The notes: a model not told the origin generated them from the sequence alone. A stretch of DNA of 64,000 nucleotides from Crocinitomicaceae bacterium (GCA_002713215.1 PAVO01000005.1:1-64000), one strand, 5' to 3'. Numbered from the stretch's first letter, positions 50,741-60,272 are shown. Program-made: numbers and translations.

Positions 50741-52564
50741 TTATTTTTCAATTTCTTTAATTAATTCGTCTTGGTCATACTGTATTGCTAGCTTTTTAAG
50801 ACGTTGTAGAGCGGCTTCCTTATGGTTCGACCGTGTTATGATTGTTATGTCAAAATAGTTGTCAATATCGTTTTTAAGGTTGTGTAATAATTTCAGAGCT
50901 ATATTATTTCCCTTTTCAAATTCATTCATGCTATAGTAATCCTCAATTATGGGAATCATGAAAAAATCGTAATAGACAATTTCATTTGGCATTATTTCAA
51001 TACACTTATCAAGTACTGCTTTTGCTGAGTCCAGTTTGTTTTCCTTGGTTAGTGCGTCAGCCAATCGGTGGAAATTATTTCTATAATTCATACAAAGTAA
51101 CTTCCCATGTGAGGTTATTGTCTTAACGCCTGACCAATCGAATCTATTCATAAGATTATTATACATTATTGACGTGCTTACAAATCCTGTTTGGTCATTG
51201 GTTTCTTCCTGTTCTGTTGAAACGAGCTGATATGCCAGCCCTTCTAATTGAAAATATTTGGTCAATCCAAAATATGAATCTATCCCCATGGTAATGGCAA
51301 AATATACAGGCCTTTCCCATTTATTGGAAGCCATTATATCAAGAACCATCAAGTGGTTACGCAAGAAATATCGCTTATTAACTTCCCATGCCATAACGTT
51401 TTCCTGTTCTTGCAATGAAAACTTATTTGATGGAACATAAAAATAATCCGTTTTCCCGTAGGTTTTTACATGTTCATCATTTTTTACGAACGAAATCAGT
51501 TCGGTCAAGTCCATTGGTTCATTGCCCTCCTTGTCAATTAAAATTAGCTCTCTTTTTCTGCCGGCAATTTCTTCCGGAGTAAATGAGAGAGGAAGACCAG
51601 GAGCATCAATAATTGTTTCGCGAAGGCTATTTATGTACCTGTCTGTATTAAGCAGACTCATATTTACAACCAGCACATCTGTTCTGAAACCGTATTTGGA
51701 TTGTACATAAAGTAAAGGATAAGTGTCATTGTCTCCGTTTGTGAACAAAATAGCATTTGGTGAACATGAACTCAGGTAATTCTTAGCTGCGGCTATGTAA
51801 AACTCCGGGTAAAGTCCTTTGATAATCTCTTTATTCGCCTGTTCTTCATTCTGATACATTCTCATATCAAGAAATGATGTCAAGTATTCGTTAGAAGCCT
51901 TAACCTGAATGGCCCCAACTATGGTTTCGTATTTTGGGTTTAATTCTGCTACCTGATTGAATTTCTTAATAGCACGATGCCTGTAATGTCTGTATTTCTC
52001 AAGTTGTTGGCCTGACATGGCATTCTTTCCATTTGGCAATTTAAACCGGTTCTTATCGTCTGCCAGCCCACTGTTGTTATTTAGCAAGTTGCTTGCATAA
52101 GAAGAATATGCACGCCCTAAAGCATATACTATTGAATCAGGTAGGTTAGGTGTGTTCTCAAATTCTTGAATTACATCCCAGTCCCAACCGGGGTAGCCAT
52201 AGTATGGGCATATTCTGTAATACCTTTTTGACCACTCATTTTTATACTTGTCAATCTCTTTTTGATTTTCGTCTGTGTTTTTCAGTTTGTCAAAATCAAT
52301 CTTTTTGAATTTACCCTTTTCATTTTCCCAGAATAGTTCGTCCTTAATTGTTTTTTGCTCTCCTGAATAGTCAATAACCGCAATATGCCAACCGGTTGGC
52401 CTTTTCTGAAACTTAATATGGGCAGTAGGAGGAATATCCTTTATTGAGTACTTACTATAAAATTTGGTAACAACGAGATCATAATCCGGATATTTTAAAT
52501 AATCACCCTGTCCCTTAATTGTTAAGGCCATTAATAATGTTAGTATGGCAATCGGTCCTTTCAT
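50741..52564 (-). CDS. Exported soluble protein carrying only the C-terminal domain of DUF2723 proteins
   Basis: 607 residues from ATG 52564 (five codons longer is possible). A signal peptide ends near IKGQ. Around residues 265-295 the block PNAILFTNGDNDTYPLLYVQ followed by FRTDVLVVNMSLLNTDRYI is the hallmark of the non-membrane C-terminal region of large DUF2723 glycosyltransferase-like membrane proteins. KWERPVYFAITMG further on is also from that region. No transmembrane helices of the DUF2723 N-domain are present. The last 130 residues are TPR-like helices. Possibly a secreted helper or a split-off domain. Confidence 0.65.
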   Translation of the reverse strand: MKGPIAILTLLMALTIKGQGDYLKYPDYDLVVTKFYSKYSIKDIPPTAHIKFQKRPTGWHIAVIDYSGEQKTIKDELFWENEKGKFKKIDFDKLKNTDENQKEIDKYKNEWSKRYYRICPYYGYPGWDWDVIQEFENTPNLPDSIVYALGRAYSSYASNLLNNNSGLADDKNRFKLPNGKNAMSGQQLEKYRHYRHRAIKKFNQVAELNPKYETIVGAIQVKASNEYLTSFLDMRMYQNEEQANKEIIKGLYPEFYIAAAKNYLSSCSPNAILFTNGDNDTYPLLYVQSKYGFRTDVLVVNMSLLNTDRYINSLRETIIDAPGLPLSFTPEEIAGRKRELILIDKEGNEPMDLTELISFVKNDEHVKTYGKTDYFYVPSNKFSLQEQENVMAWEVNKRYFLRNHLMVLDIMASNKWERPVYFAITMGIDSYFGLTKYFQLEGLAYQLVSTEQEETNDQTGFVSTSIMYNNLMNRFDWSGVKTITSHGKLLCMNYRNNFHRLADALTKENKLDSAKAVLDKCIEIMPNEIVYYDFFMIPIIEDYYSMNEFEKGNNIALKLLHNLKNDIDNYFDITIITRSNHKEAALQRLKKLAIQYDQDELIKEIEK

Positions 52565-52609
52565 TTTAATGAGCCACAATTTTCACACAGATTGTCTTGC
52601 GGCTGGAAC

Positions 52610-52634
52610 CCTGCCCGACGGTCAGGCGGACAAC
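52610..52634. repeat. Short dispersed-type hairpin (CCTGCCCGACGGTCAGG)
   Basis: CCTGCCCG pairs with CGGTCAGG with one mismatch. It resembles GC-rich REP-like hairpins frequent in Bacteroidota genomes and is clearly richer in GC than its surroundings. It lies in the 135-bp leader of the DUF2723-like gene. Confidence 0.4.
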
Positions 52635-52698
52635 ACCAAAATTACATGTGGGTTTAACTTCGGATTTATTCACTTGCTTCATTTGTGGCATTTCGTTT

Positions 52699-52746
52699 CA
52701 AATTTACATTATCGCTAGCATTTGTTTGTAGCTGGTGTTAGCCCTG
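52699..52746 (-). repeat. attC-like half element with promoter box overlapping a stop codon
   Basis: The minus strand reads GGGCTAACACCAGC, then AAACAAATGCTAGCG, then TAAATTTGAAAC (-7 box 52699-52706), about 31 bp from the box. The TAA of the -7 box is also the stop codon of the 52704 gene, and the gene's last 14 codons lie in the element. The closing half toward the next gene is not recognisable. Confidence 0.5.
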
Positions 52747-52997
52747 TTTATCATATTCTGATTCTCTGTAATGAATTGTTTTAGAAGCTCTGAATTCGAA
52801 ATCTTCAAATCAGTTAGGAGATTTAAATAGAACTGGTACACCTTAACTAAGTAGAATTTTTGAGGACTGTTTTCGATGTAGTCAACTAACGAAAGAATGT
52901 CACTATCGGAGATTTCAAGTTCAGGGAATTTCTCATTGATTTTCTTGTACCAACTCTCGTGAAGAACTTTTGTGATTGGATTTTCAAATAGATTCAT
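52704..52997 (-). CDS. Small helical protein of unknown function
   Basis: 97 residues, cytoplasmic, helical, acidic at the start (FPELEISDSDILSLVDYIENS). Its C-terminus (RANTSYKQMLAIM) is encoded by an attC-like half element and its start lies 24 bp after a full element (53020-53150). It is thus bounded on both sides like an integron cassette gene. No family recognised. Confidence 0.5.
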   Translation of the reverse strand: MNLFENPITKVLHESWYKKINEKFPELEISDSDILSLVDYIENSPQKFYLVKVYQFYLNLLTDLKISNSELLKQFITENQNMINRANTSYKQMLAIM

Positions 52998-53019
52998 GAT
53001 TTAAGTTCCGCACTATGAA

Positions 53020-53150
53020 GGCTAACGGTCTCGTGTATGAGCAGTAGCAGATTTTATATGACTACTTTTCAGACTACAATATACTCTAATAAAATGAAAA
53101 AACGGTTCGAGTTTGCACTCAAACCGCTATTGCTTATACACAATGTTCTC
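53020..53150 (-). repeat. Full attC-like structured element (family 2) below the copper operon
   Basis: Plus-strand arms GTGTATGAGCAGTAGC (53033-53048) and GCTATTGCTTATACAC (53126-53141) pair with 14 of 16 matches. The boxes are GCTAAC at 53021 (GTTAGC on the minus strand, 24 bp before the 52997 start) and AGAAC near the other end. A second hairpin (53103-53126) with a T-run on the minus strand lies inside. It is closely related in plan to the element at 62.5 kb. Confidence 0.7.
53091..53126 (-). terminator. Rho-independent terminator of the copper operon
   Basis: On the minus strand CGGTTTGAGT, a 4-nt loop and ACTCGAACCG form a 10-bp stem with one mismatch, followed by TTTTTT. It lies 45 bp after the stop of the last operon gene, inside the attC-like element. 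Confidence 0.7.
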
Positions 53151-53170
53151 TGCTGGCTTTTTTGGTTCTC

Positions 53171-53383
53171 TTAACTGATAACTTCTGCCTTGAAGCCCTT
53201 ACTTTGAACAATTTCTATTACCTCTTCTTCAGTTATTCCTTTGGAACTCAAGGTAAGGATTTTGTCGCTGTTGTCTGTATCAACATTCCAATGACAAATA
53301 CCTTCGGCATTATCAAAGTCTGATTGTACTTTAGATACGCAACCACCACAATTGAGGTTTGTTTTGAATTTTAATTCTTTCAT
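53171..53383 (-). CDS. CopZ-like copper chaperone (HMA domain)
   Basis: 70 residues, a single HMA domain with LNCGGCVSKV, the CxxC copper site, and the ferredoxin-like beta-alpha-beta pattern ending KGFKAEVIS. It delivers Cu(I) in the cytoplasm to the P-type ATPase. Last gene of the unit AraC-CopA-DoxX-CopZ, 111 bp after DoxX. Confidence 0.85.
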   Translation of the reverse strand: MKELKFKTNLNCGGCVSKVQSDFDNAEGICHWNVDTDNSDKILTLSSKGITEEEVIEIVQSKGFKAEVIS

Positions 53384-53494
53384 GTTAGATTAATTTTAAT
53401 TATTACTCTTTTAGTTTTAATAAAGTCTGAGGTACTATGGTAATTTGACTTTGGTTTACAAACCATCTTGCTTTTCAAACTCGATTTAGATGAT

Positions 53495-53884
53495 TTAAAG
53501 TGATTTAGTTAGCCTGATTAATTCAGCAAATGCTTTACGTCTATATACCATCAGATAAACATAAAGTGCAGCAACTCCCAGTCCGGGTAAGATACCATGT
53601 AGATCCACAGCGAAGTGAAACGCAAGAATTCCAAATATTACAGGTGTTAAGGCAGTCAATACCACAATAATATAACGTCCTGAGATCAAGATTATACCTG
53701 TAACTAACTCCACAATACCGACCGTTGGTAAAATAAATTTGTTTGCTAATAAACCTTGATATGCGGACATTAGTTCTTCAGTCATTACATGACCGTGAGG
53801 GACAAATGCTAAAAATTTATCAAGCCCAAAAACTACCAAAACGATTCCTAAAACCATTCTTACTATTATTTCTACTTTTTTCAT
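53495..53884 (-). CDS. DoxX-family membrane protein
   Basis: 129 residues with four hydrophobic helices (IIVRMVLGIVLVVFGLDKF, ILPTVGIVELVTGIIL, VVLTALTPVIFGILAF, GILPGLGVAALYVYLM). FGLDKF and VGIVELVTG match the DoxX/MauE-like family, quinol- or redox-linked membrane proteins. Its position inside a copper resistance unit suggests a role in envelope redox balance under copper stress, which is inference. Confidence 0.75.
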   Translation of the reverse strand: MKKVEIIVRMVLGIVLVVFGLDKFLAFVPHGHVMTEELMSAYQGLLANKFILPTVGIVELVTGIILISGRYIIVVLTALTPVIFGILAFHFAVDLHGILPGLGVAALYVYLMVYRRKAFAELIRLTKSL

Positions 53885-54027
53885 AATTATTTAAGTTATA
53901 TTATTAATTATATTTCAGTGGTTTTCAATCTTAAACTATTGATTACTACTGACACACTGCAAATTTCGTTACCATTCCATTCTTTATTGTTGTACAATTT
54001 TGGAATTGATTTGTAAGATTTACTGTA

Positions 54028-56247
54028 TTACCTTTTCCATTTCAATCGCAAACTATTACTTACAACACTTACGCTACTCATTGCCATAGCTGCTCCTGCA
54101 ATCATTGGATTGAGTAAAAAACCATTAATTGGATATAAAATTCCTGCTGCAATCGGAATACCAATCAGGTTATAAATAAATGCCCAAAACAAGTTTTGTT
54201 TAATAGTCGCTACTGTTTGTTTGGATAGTTTGATAGCTTGTGGTATTTTGGTTAAGTCGGAAGAAATAATAGTCATTTTAGCTACATCCATTGCAATGTC
54301 TGAACCTTTTCCCATAGCGATACTTACATCTGCTGTTGCCAAAGCTGTGCTGTCATTGATTCCATCGCCTACCATTGCTACTGTTTTTCCTTGCTCTTGC
54401 AGTTCTTTTACAAAATCGGCTTTGTGTTGTGGTAATACTTCGGCTTTGTAATGTTTAATACCTGTTTGCTTGGCAATGGCTTTTGCTGTGGCTTCATTAT
54501 CGCCTGTGAGCATATACAAATCAATACCCATTTCCTGCATTTCTTTAATAGCTTGTGCAGATGTTTCTTTTATTTTATCGGAAATAGCAATTACCGAAAG
54601 GGCTTGTTTATTGTCGGAGAACCAAATAATGGTTTTGGATAATTTACTCCAATCATCAGCTTGTTGTTGTAATTGTTCGGGAACAATGATGTTGTTTTCA
54701 AATAATAACTTTTTGTTTCCTACAAAATAGGTTTCATTATTATAGTCTGCTTTTGCTCCTTTACCTGTAACACTGTCAAAATTGGAAAGTGTAGCTGGAT
54801 TGACTTCTCCCAAATATTTTACAACCGCTCCTGCCAATGGGTGTTCAGATTGCTTTTCAATACTCAACAATATATCTTTTGTACTACTATCATTATTCAA
54901 CCATTGTATATCAGTAATTTGCGGACGACCTTCGGTAATGGTTCCTGTTTTGTCTAAAATGATTGCATTAACCTTTTTAGCTAACTCTAAACTTTCAGCA
55001 TCTTTAATTAAAATGCCTTGTTCGGCACCTTTGCCAACGCCTACCATTATGGCTGTTGGAGTAGCCAATCCCAAGGCACACGGACAAGCAATAACCAATA
55101 CTGTAACGGCTGCCAATAATCCTTGAACTATGGCATTATCACCGCCAAAAATCATCCAAACGATAAAAGTAAGTAATGCAATGCCCATAACCACAGGTAC
55201 AAATATTCCTGCTATTTTATCCACCAATTTCTGTACAGGTGCTTTGCTCCCTTGTGCGTCTTGCACCATTTTGATGATTTGGGCAAGCATTGTTTCCTTA
55301 CCGACTTTTACAGCCTTAAATTGGAAACTACCTTTTTGGTTTATCGTTCCTGCAAATACTTTTTCGTTTTCATTTTTCAATACGGGAAGAGGCTCTCCAC
55401 TCAACATACTTTCATCCACATAAGAATTGCCCGAAATGACTATACCGTCAACTGCAATTTTTTCACCAGGCTTTACTAAAATTACATTTCCTTCAATAAC
55501 TTCTTCAATGGGCGTTTGTTTTTCTGTTCCGTCTCCTTGAATAACAATAACTGATTTCGGTTGTAAGCCCATCAGTTTTTTAATGGCAGAAGATGTATTG
55601 CCTTTGGCTTTTTCTTCCAATAATTTTCCCAACAATATGAAAGCGATAATTACGGCTGCGGCTTCAAAATAAACGTGAGCGTGTAAACCTCTTTGATGCC
55701 AAAAATCTGCAAACAACATATTGAACACACTAAACACATAGGCAATACCTGTACTTAATGCTACTAATGTATCCATGTTGGCTTTGCGGTGTTTGGCTTG
55801 TTTCCACGCATTTACGAAAAAATCTCTTCCCAACCACAATACAACTGGTGTTGAAAATGCCCACATAATTTCATTCCCGTAAGGCATATCCATAAAGAAC
55901 ATCCCTATTATAACGACAGGCAAAGAAAGAATGACAGCCCAAATGGTTTTATTTTTGAGTTCTTTAAATTTCTTTTTGTGAATGGTTTCAAGGGACTCCT
56001 GTTGTTTGGATTCGTCTTCAATTAATAAATTATATCCTACACCTTGAACTGCTTTTCGTAGTTTTTCGGAATTGGTTACGTTCGAAAGAAATTCAACGAT
56101 AAGATTACCCGTAGCATAATTGACAGATGCACTCACCACTCCCTCTTGATGTGTTACGATACTTTCTGCACTACTCGCACAAGAAGCACAGGTCATTCCC
56201 AATACAGGGAAAGTCTGCGTAACTGTATTTTGATTTGTTGTTGCCAT
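54028..56247 (-). CDS. copA: Cu(I)-exporting P1B-1-type ATPase
   Basis: 739 residues. One N-terminal HMA domain with [10 protein letters not shown] (Cys20, Cys23). The translocation motif is Cys388-Pro-Cys390 in IACPCALG, the phosphorylation site Asp432 in LDKTGTI, and SEHPLAGA and [10 protein letters not shown] are in place. The last helices contain FIYNLIGIP and [13 protein letters not shown], the YN and MxxSS features of Cu(I) ATPases. It pumps copper out of the cytoplasm across the inner membrane. It begins 90 bp after the AraC-HMA regulator gene. Confidence 0.9.
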   Translation of the reverse strand: MATTNQNTVTQTFPVLGMTCASCASSAESIVTHQEGVVSASVNYATGNLIVEFLSNVTNSEKLRKAVQGVGYNLLIEDESKQQESLETIHKKKFKELKNKTIWAVILSLPVVIIGMFFMDMPYGNEIMWAFSTPVVLWLGRDFFVNAWKQAKHRKANMDTLVALSTGIAYVFSVFNMLFADFWHQRGLHAHVYFEAAAVIIAFILLGKLLEEKAKGNTSSAIKKLMGLQPKSVIVIQGDGTEKQTPIEEVIEGNVILVKPGEKIAVDGIVISGNSYVDESMLSGEPLPVLKNENEKVFAGTINQKGSFQFKAVKVGKETMLAQIIKMVQDAQGSKAPVQKLVDKIAGIFVPVVMGIALLTFIVWMIFGGDNAIVQGLLAAVTVLVIACPCALGLATPTAIMVGVGKGAEQGILIKDAESLELAKKVNAIILDKTGTITEGRPQITDIQWLNNDSSTKDILLSIEKQSEHPLAGAVVKYLGEVNPATLSNFDSVTGKGAKADYNNETYFVGNKKLLFENNIIVPEQLQQQADDWSKLSKTIIWFSDNKQALSVIAISDKIKETSAQAIKEMQEMGIDLYMLTGDNEATAKAIAKQTGIKHYKAEVLPQHKADFVKELQEQGKTVAMVGDGINDSTALATADVSIAMGKGSDIAMDVAKMTIISSDLTKIPQAIKLSKQTVATIKQNLFWAFIYNLIGIPIAAGILYPINGFLLNPMIAGAAMAMSSVSVVSNSLRLKWKR

Positions 56248-56336
56248 ATCTCAATTGTTTTTAATTAAAATACAAAGTTGACAACAATGGGTAGTTTATT
56301 TATTGTGGAATTTTGGAAATGATTTGTAAGATTTAC

Positions 56337-56900
56337 TTATACCTCATCCAAAGGTTTTCTTCTATATTCACGGATTTTTTTAAAATGACTGGGGGAAAGT
56401 CCTGTTACTTTCTTAAACTGATTACTCAAATAAGCAACACTTGAATAATTTAAACGGAATGTGATTTCGCTCAAAGACAATTCATCATAAACTAATAGCT
56501 CCTTTACCTTTTCTATCTTTTGAGCAATAAAATATTTTTCAATGGTAGTGCCTTCTACTTCAGAGAATAGGTTGGATAAGTAGTTGTAATCATGATGTAG
56601 TTTACTGCTTAACACATCTGAAAGATTGGTTTTCGTTTCATTATCTTGATGATGTACCAAGTCAATGATTATTGTTTTAATCTGCTCAATCAGACGACTT
56701 TTTTTGTCATCAATCATTTCAAAACCTAATGACACCAACGTTTTACTAAATTTTTCTTTTTCTTGTGTTGTGGGATTTTTATCAAGCACAATCTCTCCAA
56801 GCTTGATGTCTTTTGCCTTCAGGTTTAATTTTTCCAATTCATTTCTCACCACCATAATACAACGGTTGCAAACCATATTTTTTATATAGAGTGTTGTCAT
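56337..56900 (-). CDS. AraC-type regulator fused to an N-terminal HMA-like metal-sensing segment
   Basis: 187 residues. The N-terminus TLYIKNMVCNRCIMVVRNEL has the HMA CxxC signature (Cys11, Cys14), followed by a short HMA-like region. The C-terminal ~85 residues form an AraC helix-turn-helix (EITFRLNYSSVAYLSNQFKKVTGLSPSHFKK). A metal-sensing activator or repressor of the copper genes is likely: Cu binding at the N-terminus, DNA binding at the C-terminus. First gene of the unit; a full attC-like element lies 50 bp upstream. Confidence 0.75.
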   Translation of the reverse strand: MTTLYIKNMVCNRCIMVVRNELEKLNLKAKDIKLGEIVLDKNPTTQEKEKFSKTLVSLGFEMIDDKKSRLIEQIKTIIIDLVHHQDNETKTNLSDVLSSKLHHDYNYLSNLFSEVEGTTIEKYFIAQKIEKVKELLVYDELSLSEITFRLNYSSVAYLSNQFKKVTGLSPSHFKKIREYRRKPLDEV

Positions 56901-56950
56901 ATTTTTTTCGAATACTTCAATTTTTTCACGAATATTTTTTTAGCTTGCAG

Positions 56951-57082
56951 ATAACGCCCCGCAGCCATGAGTAGTAGGCCTTCCGTGGCACACTCTTCAG
57001 TTCTCGGGTTTGGGTTGTTAAAGATCATCAGTTTCAAATCTAAACAACTTGGCCCATTACTCATTTGGGTGTTGTTATGTGC
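56951..57082 (-). repeat. Full attC-like structured element (family 1) upstream of the copper operon
   Basis: Plus-strand ATAACGCCCCGCAGCC opens the element and GTTGTTATGTGC closes it. Arms CATGAGTAGTAGGCC (56966-56980) and GGCCCATTACTCATT (57051-57065) pair at 12 of 15 positions. A minus-strand promoter box TAGATTTG lies at 57035-57042, 32 bp from the closing box. The GTTA box is 50 bp before the regulator start. Confidence 0.75.
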
Positions 57083-57230
57083 TTTTATTTTTTCTATCTA
57101 CTAATACAATTTCTTTCGACATTCGTTTATTGTAACCAACTACTTTGTACATTGTTTTAGCCACTCTGACTCGTAAATATAGAATGAATATGGGCCCTCT
57201 AAACGATCTTCGATTTCACTTCGTATTACC

Positions 57231-57238
57231 TAATTTTG
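57231..57238 (+). promoter_or_regulatory. -7 promoter box (TAATTTTG) of the FG-GAP gene
   Basis: TAATTTTG matches TAnnTTTG and lies 24 bp before ATG 57263. No good -33 TTG is found. Confidence 0.45.
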
Positions 57239-57262
57239 GGCTTGTATCCAAATTATTTGTTC

Positions 57263-59032
57263 ATGCGTATATTATTCCTTCTTTTTCAAATTTCAATTTC
57301 TATATCCCTTGTTGCACAAGATTTTCAACTTAAACAGAAGTTTGTTCCAAACGATTGGAATCATAGAGATGAATTTGGTGGAGCCGTAGCTATTGATAAA
57401 GAATATGCGGTCGTAGGAGCTAAGTACCATGATTTTGGAGCTAATGGAGGCGACGAATTTGCGAATACTGGTGCCGCCTTTGTTTTCAGGAAACAAAAAG
57501 ATGGAACTTGGTCTGAAATTCAAAAACTATATGGCGATTTTAGGTCAAGTAGGAACAGCAACACTTGGTTTGGATATTCAGTAGATATAAGCGGGGATTA
57601 TATAATTATAGGAGCCGTGTATGATAATACCGACTTAACAGGGCAAAACAGTCTTTATCAGTCTGGGGCTGCATTTATTTATGAACGTACTTCTGATACA
57701 ACCTTTGGTTTAAAGTCCAAAATTATTGCGAGTGATAGAAAAAGAGATGGTCAATTTGGTTATTCGGTGAGCATATATAGTTCCGGTGTTGCTATGGTTG
57801 GTGGTCCAAAGAATGCAACTAATTCAACCCGAAATGGTGCCATTTTTTTCTACAAAAGAAGTGCTCCGGGTAGTTGGGTATTTGACAAAAAAATGGATTC
57901 TAGACACGGCTATTCTGCTGATATGACAAATAGTTATGCTGTATCTGGCCATATAGGTGGAACCCAGATTTACACTTTCAAAAAAGATGGCTCAAAGAAT
58001 TGGGTCGATGCCCAGACTATTCTTCCACCAAATTCTTCAGCTAGTGATTTAGTTGGGTCTTCGGTTGCGTTGACAAACCAGTGGTTATTTATCGGAGCTC
58101 CTGAAGAGGACGAAGACGAAAATAACATGAATACCATTTTGAACTCGGGAGCCGTATACGTCTACAAAATTGATCAAAGTGGGATGTTTCAATTCAGCCA
58201 GAAAATTGTTTCTCCGAATCGATCAGACTCACGTGGTTTTGGAATTTCTGTAGAAATTGATGGCAATACGGCAGTTGTGGGTTTGCCATTTGATGAAACC
58301 AATGAAAACTTTGTTGATACTATTATTAATGGAGGCTCGATTATGATATATGAATTGGATTCAACAGATGGAAAATGGAAGTTTAAAAGTAAGCATGTAA
58401 TGCCTGATCGTATGATTAGTGATATGTTCGGTTATGATGTTGCTGTATCCGGAAATTTTGTTATGTCGGGTTCTATTGGTTCTAAATGGTCAGGAATCGG
58501 AAAAGGTCGGGCTAAAATTGATGCAGGTAGTGTGTATTTATATCAAAATTGCAGCAACCTTCAGAAAAGCGCCACAATAACTCAGAATGGTACTGAACTG
58601 GTTGGTGCTGAAGGGTTTGATGCTTATCTTTGGTGGAATTGTAACCTGGAAGAGATAATTGCAGGTGAAGAAGGTAGAGTATATGAGCCATCTAAAGGAG
58701 ATACGTACGCACTCATTGCTTTTAAGGAAGGTTGTGCTGATACAAGTCATTGCGAACAATTCACTCCTCTCAATTTAGAGGAAAGTGGATTATCAAAAAA
58801 GGTATTGATTTATCCAAATCCATCTAAGGGAGCGTTCTCAATTGAGTTTGAAGGTGAATTGGCAACACAGCTCACAATTACTGACATTTCAGGTAAAATA
58901 GTGCTTGATGAGCCTGTTGTTAGTGCAAAAAATAGGATTCATTTAAAGGCAAATTCTGGAGTTTACTTTGCAACCTTTACGTTTGAAAAAGGCACAGAAC
59001 AAAAGACTAAGTTGATTCTTCTGAATCGTTAA
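57263..59032 (+). CDS. Secreted FG-GAP repeat protein with T9SS sorting domain
   Basis: 589 residues from ATG 57263 (MRILFLLFQ); an earlier in-frame TTG is unlikely. A signal peptide ends near SLVAQ. Seven or so FG-GAP-like units follow, each with FGxxVxxxGxxxxxGA or similar (FGGAVAIDKEYAVVGA, FGYSVDISGDYIIIGA, FGISVEIDGNTAVVGL), making an integrin-like propeller with Asp-rich loops. A short PKD-like part (about 435-500) precedes a T9SS type A domain (LIYPNPSKGAFSIEF ... GVYFATFTF). The only plus-strand gene between 45 and 64 kb. Confidence 0.8.
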   Translation: MRILFLLFQISISISLVAQDFQLKQKFVPNDWNHRDEFGGAVAIDKEYAVVGAKYHDFGANGGDEFANTGAAFVFRKQKDGTWSEIQKLYGDFRSSRNSNTWFGYSVDISGDYIIIGAVYDNTDLTGQNSLYQSGAAFIYERTSDTTFGLKSKIIASDRKRDGQFGYSVSIYSSGVAMVGGPKNATNSTRNGAIFFYKRSAPGSWVFDKKMDSRHGYSADMTNSYAVSGHIGGTQIYTFKKDGSKNWVDAQTILPPNSSASDLVGSSVALTNQWLFIGAPEEDEDENNMNTILNSGAVYVYKIDQSGMFQFSQKIVSPNRSDSRGFGISVEIDGNTAVVGLPFDETNENFVDTIINGGSIMIYELDSTDGKWKFKSKHVMPDRMISDMFGYDVAVSGNFVMSGSIGSKWSGIGKGRAKIDAGSVYLYQNCSNLQKSATITQNGTELVGAEGFDAYLWWNCNLEEIIAGEEGRVYEPSKGDTYALIAFKEGCADTSHCEQFTPLNLEESGLSKKVLIYPNPSKGAFSIEFEGELATQLTITDISGKIVLDEPVVSAKNRIHLKANSGVYFATFTFEKGTEQKTKLILLNR

Positions 59033-59117
59033 AGCCTGAATTCATATTTAATATATCGACACAGCCAATATTTACACCATTCACCCATTAGCCTCATGAT
59101 ACAGGTAATTTTCCAGT

Positions 59118-60056
59118 TCACTTTTTATAGAGAACAATAGGTTTTTCGTTTTTGATTAAAGTTAAATAATGCTTAGTGCGGTTCAATTGTTCAGTCCAAT
59201 GAGAAGTTAAACCATGATTACCTTGTTCAAAGGTTTCTAGCAATACAGAGTGATTTGTTGATTCAAGGTTTTTCTTAAATTCCAAAGCCTCTTCATAAAA
59301 TGATTTTTTATCATCAGTTCCGTGAAATATAACAATTGGTGTTGTTTGTGAAATATTCTTAGTCCACAAAGCGGGAGACCGATTGGTTAATTCTGATTCA
59401 CGATTGGCCCAATAATTATCAACAAACCTTGGAAGTATAACGTTTTCCATTTCAGGTCTTCTTTCAACATTAGTAAATAAGTTGTATGGGCTATACATAA
59501 GTATCGCTAGCTTAATTCTGTTTGTTTTTGCCAAAGCTTGACATGTATTAATTCCACCTCGACTTACACCAATCATTACAATTTTGGAAGTATCGGCATT
59601 AGGTAATTCATTAATCAGCTTGAACAAGCTTAATACATCCCTAGTATCGTTTCCCCCAACTTCGTCTTTTCCTTCGCAACCAACGCACCACCTCTATATT
59701 GACTGGCAACAACCATAAATCCTTGAGATGCATACTCAATAAGTTTGGCTGTAAATGCATTCGTCATTGAACCAATTTCTCCATGACCTCCTCTGTTAAA
59801 AATAATGCACGGATAAGTTCCCTTCTGCTTAGGCTGAATTAACTAGCCATGAACTGGAATAGAATTGCTTTGATAAATTATTTTTTTCACATTTTAAGGC
59901 ATTCAAGTTTTCCTTCAGACTAGGCTAATAATCGATTCTTGAATCAATGTCTTTATTTAATAACTGATAAGCTGTTCTAGTAATTAATATTGAGTTTTGC
60001 GCTAATAATCCGAATGGCAAGACGAAAATGAAAATGAAAATCTTCTGGGTCAACAT
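59118..60056 (-). pseudogene. Decayed secreted alpha/beta hydrolase (prolyl oligopeptidase-like)
   Basis: Three reading frames together give one protein: a signal peptide from ATG 60056 (MLTQKIFIFIFVLP), SLKENLNALKCEK, then IIYQSNSIPVHG, a TAG stop (59843-59845), LIQPKQKGTYPCIIFNRGGHG and MVVASQYRGG, a frameshift near 59690, then CEGKDEVGGNDTRDVL and the open 169-residue tail with GVSRGG (GxSxG nucleophile), HGTDD and GNHGL. At least two nonsense codons and two frameshifts are visible, so it is a pseudogene, or the assembly has several local errors. The start lies 10 bp from an attC-like element, as in neighbouring units. Confidence 0.8.
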
Positions 60057-60065
60057 AATAATTGC

Positions 60066-60272
60066 ACATAACGCCCCGCAGCCAAGGCAAGTAGGGCAAA
60101 GGAAGTATGTTGTGCGGCAGGGCCGAAGGCTCTTGTCACTCTGATAGAGCGGGCGGGCAAAAACATACTGACTAATGTACTCACTTGGAAGCTAGGTTTA
60201 AAGGTTATTAAATCTCTTTCGTTTCAAATATATCACAAGCCGCCCTAATTGTCCTTTTGGCTGCTGTTAGGC
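60066..60272 (-). repeat. Full attC-like structured element (family 1) between 60245 gene and hydrolase pseudogene
   Basis: Plus strand opens CATAACGCCCCGCAGCC and closes GCTGCTGTTAGGC. Outer arms at 60081-60097 (GCCAAGGCAAGTAGGGC) and 60242-60261 pair with small bulges. Inner arms AGTATGTT (60104-60111) and AACATACT (60162-60169) are perfect. Minus-strand promoter box TATATTTG at 60225-60232, 34 bp from the closing box. The stop codon of the upstream gene (60245) lies inside it. Confidence 0.8.

Larger units (their letters stand above)
56901..57262. other. Gene-free 362-bp interval between copper operon and FG-GAP gene
   Basis: It holds the full attC-like element at 56951-57082, a minus-strand promoter box inside it, and a plus-strand box TAATTTTG at 57231-57238 for the FG-GAP gene. 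Between 57083 and 57230 I see no ORF or repeat. Confidence 0.6.

Noticed and set aside
52998-57262. Transposon carrying the copper operon
   Set aside because: No transposase or terminal inverted repeats with target duplications are seen; the bounding sequences are the attC-like elements found throughout this part.
59118-59627. 169-residue ORF as an intact hydrolase
   Set aside because: The sequence upstream encodes the missing N-terminal part in other frames with stops, so the ORF is the tail of a pseudogene.
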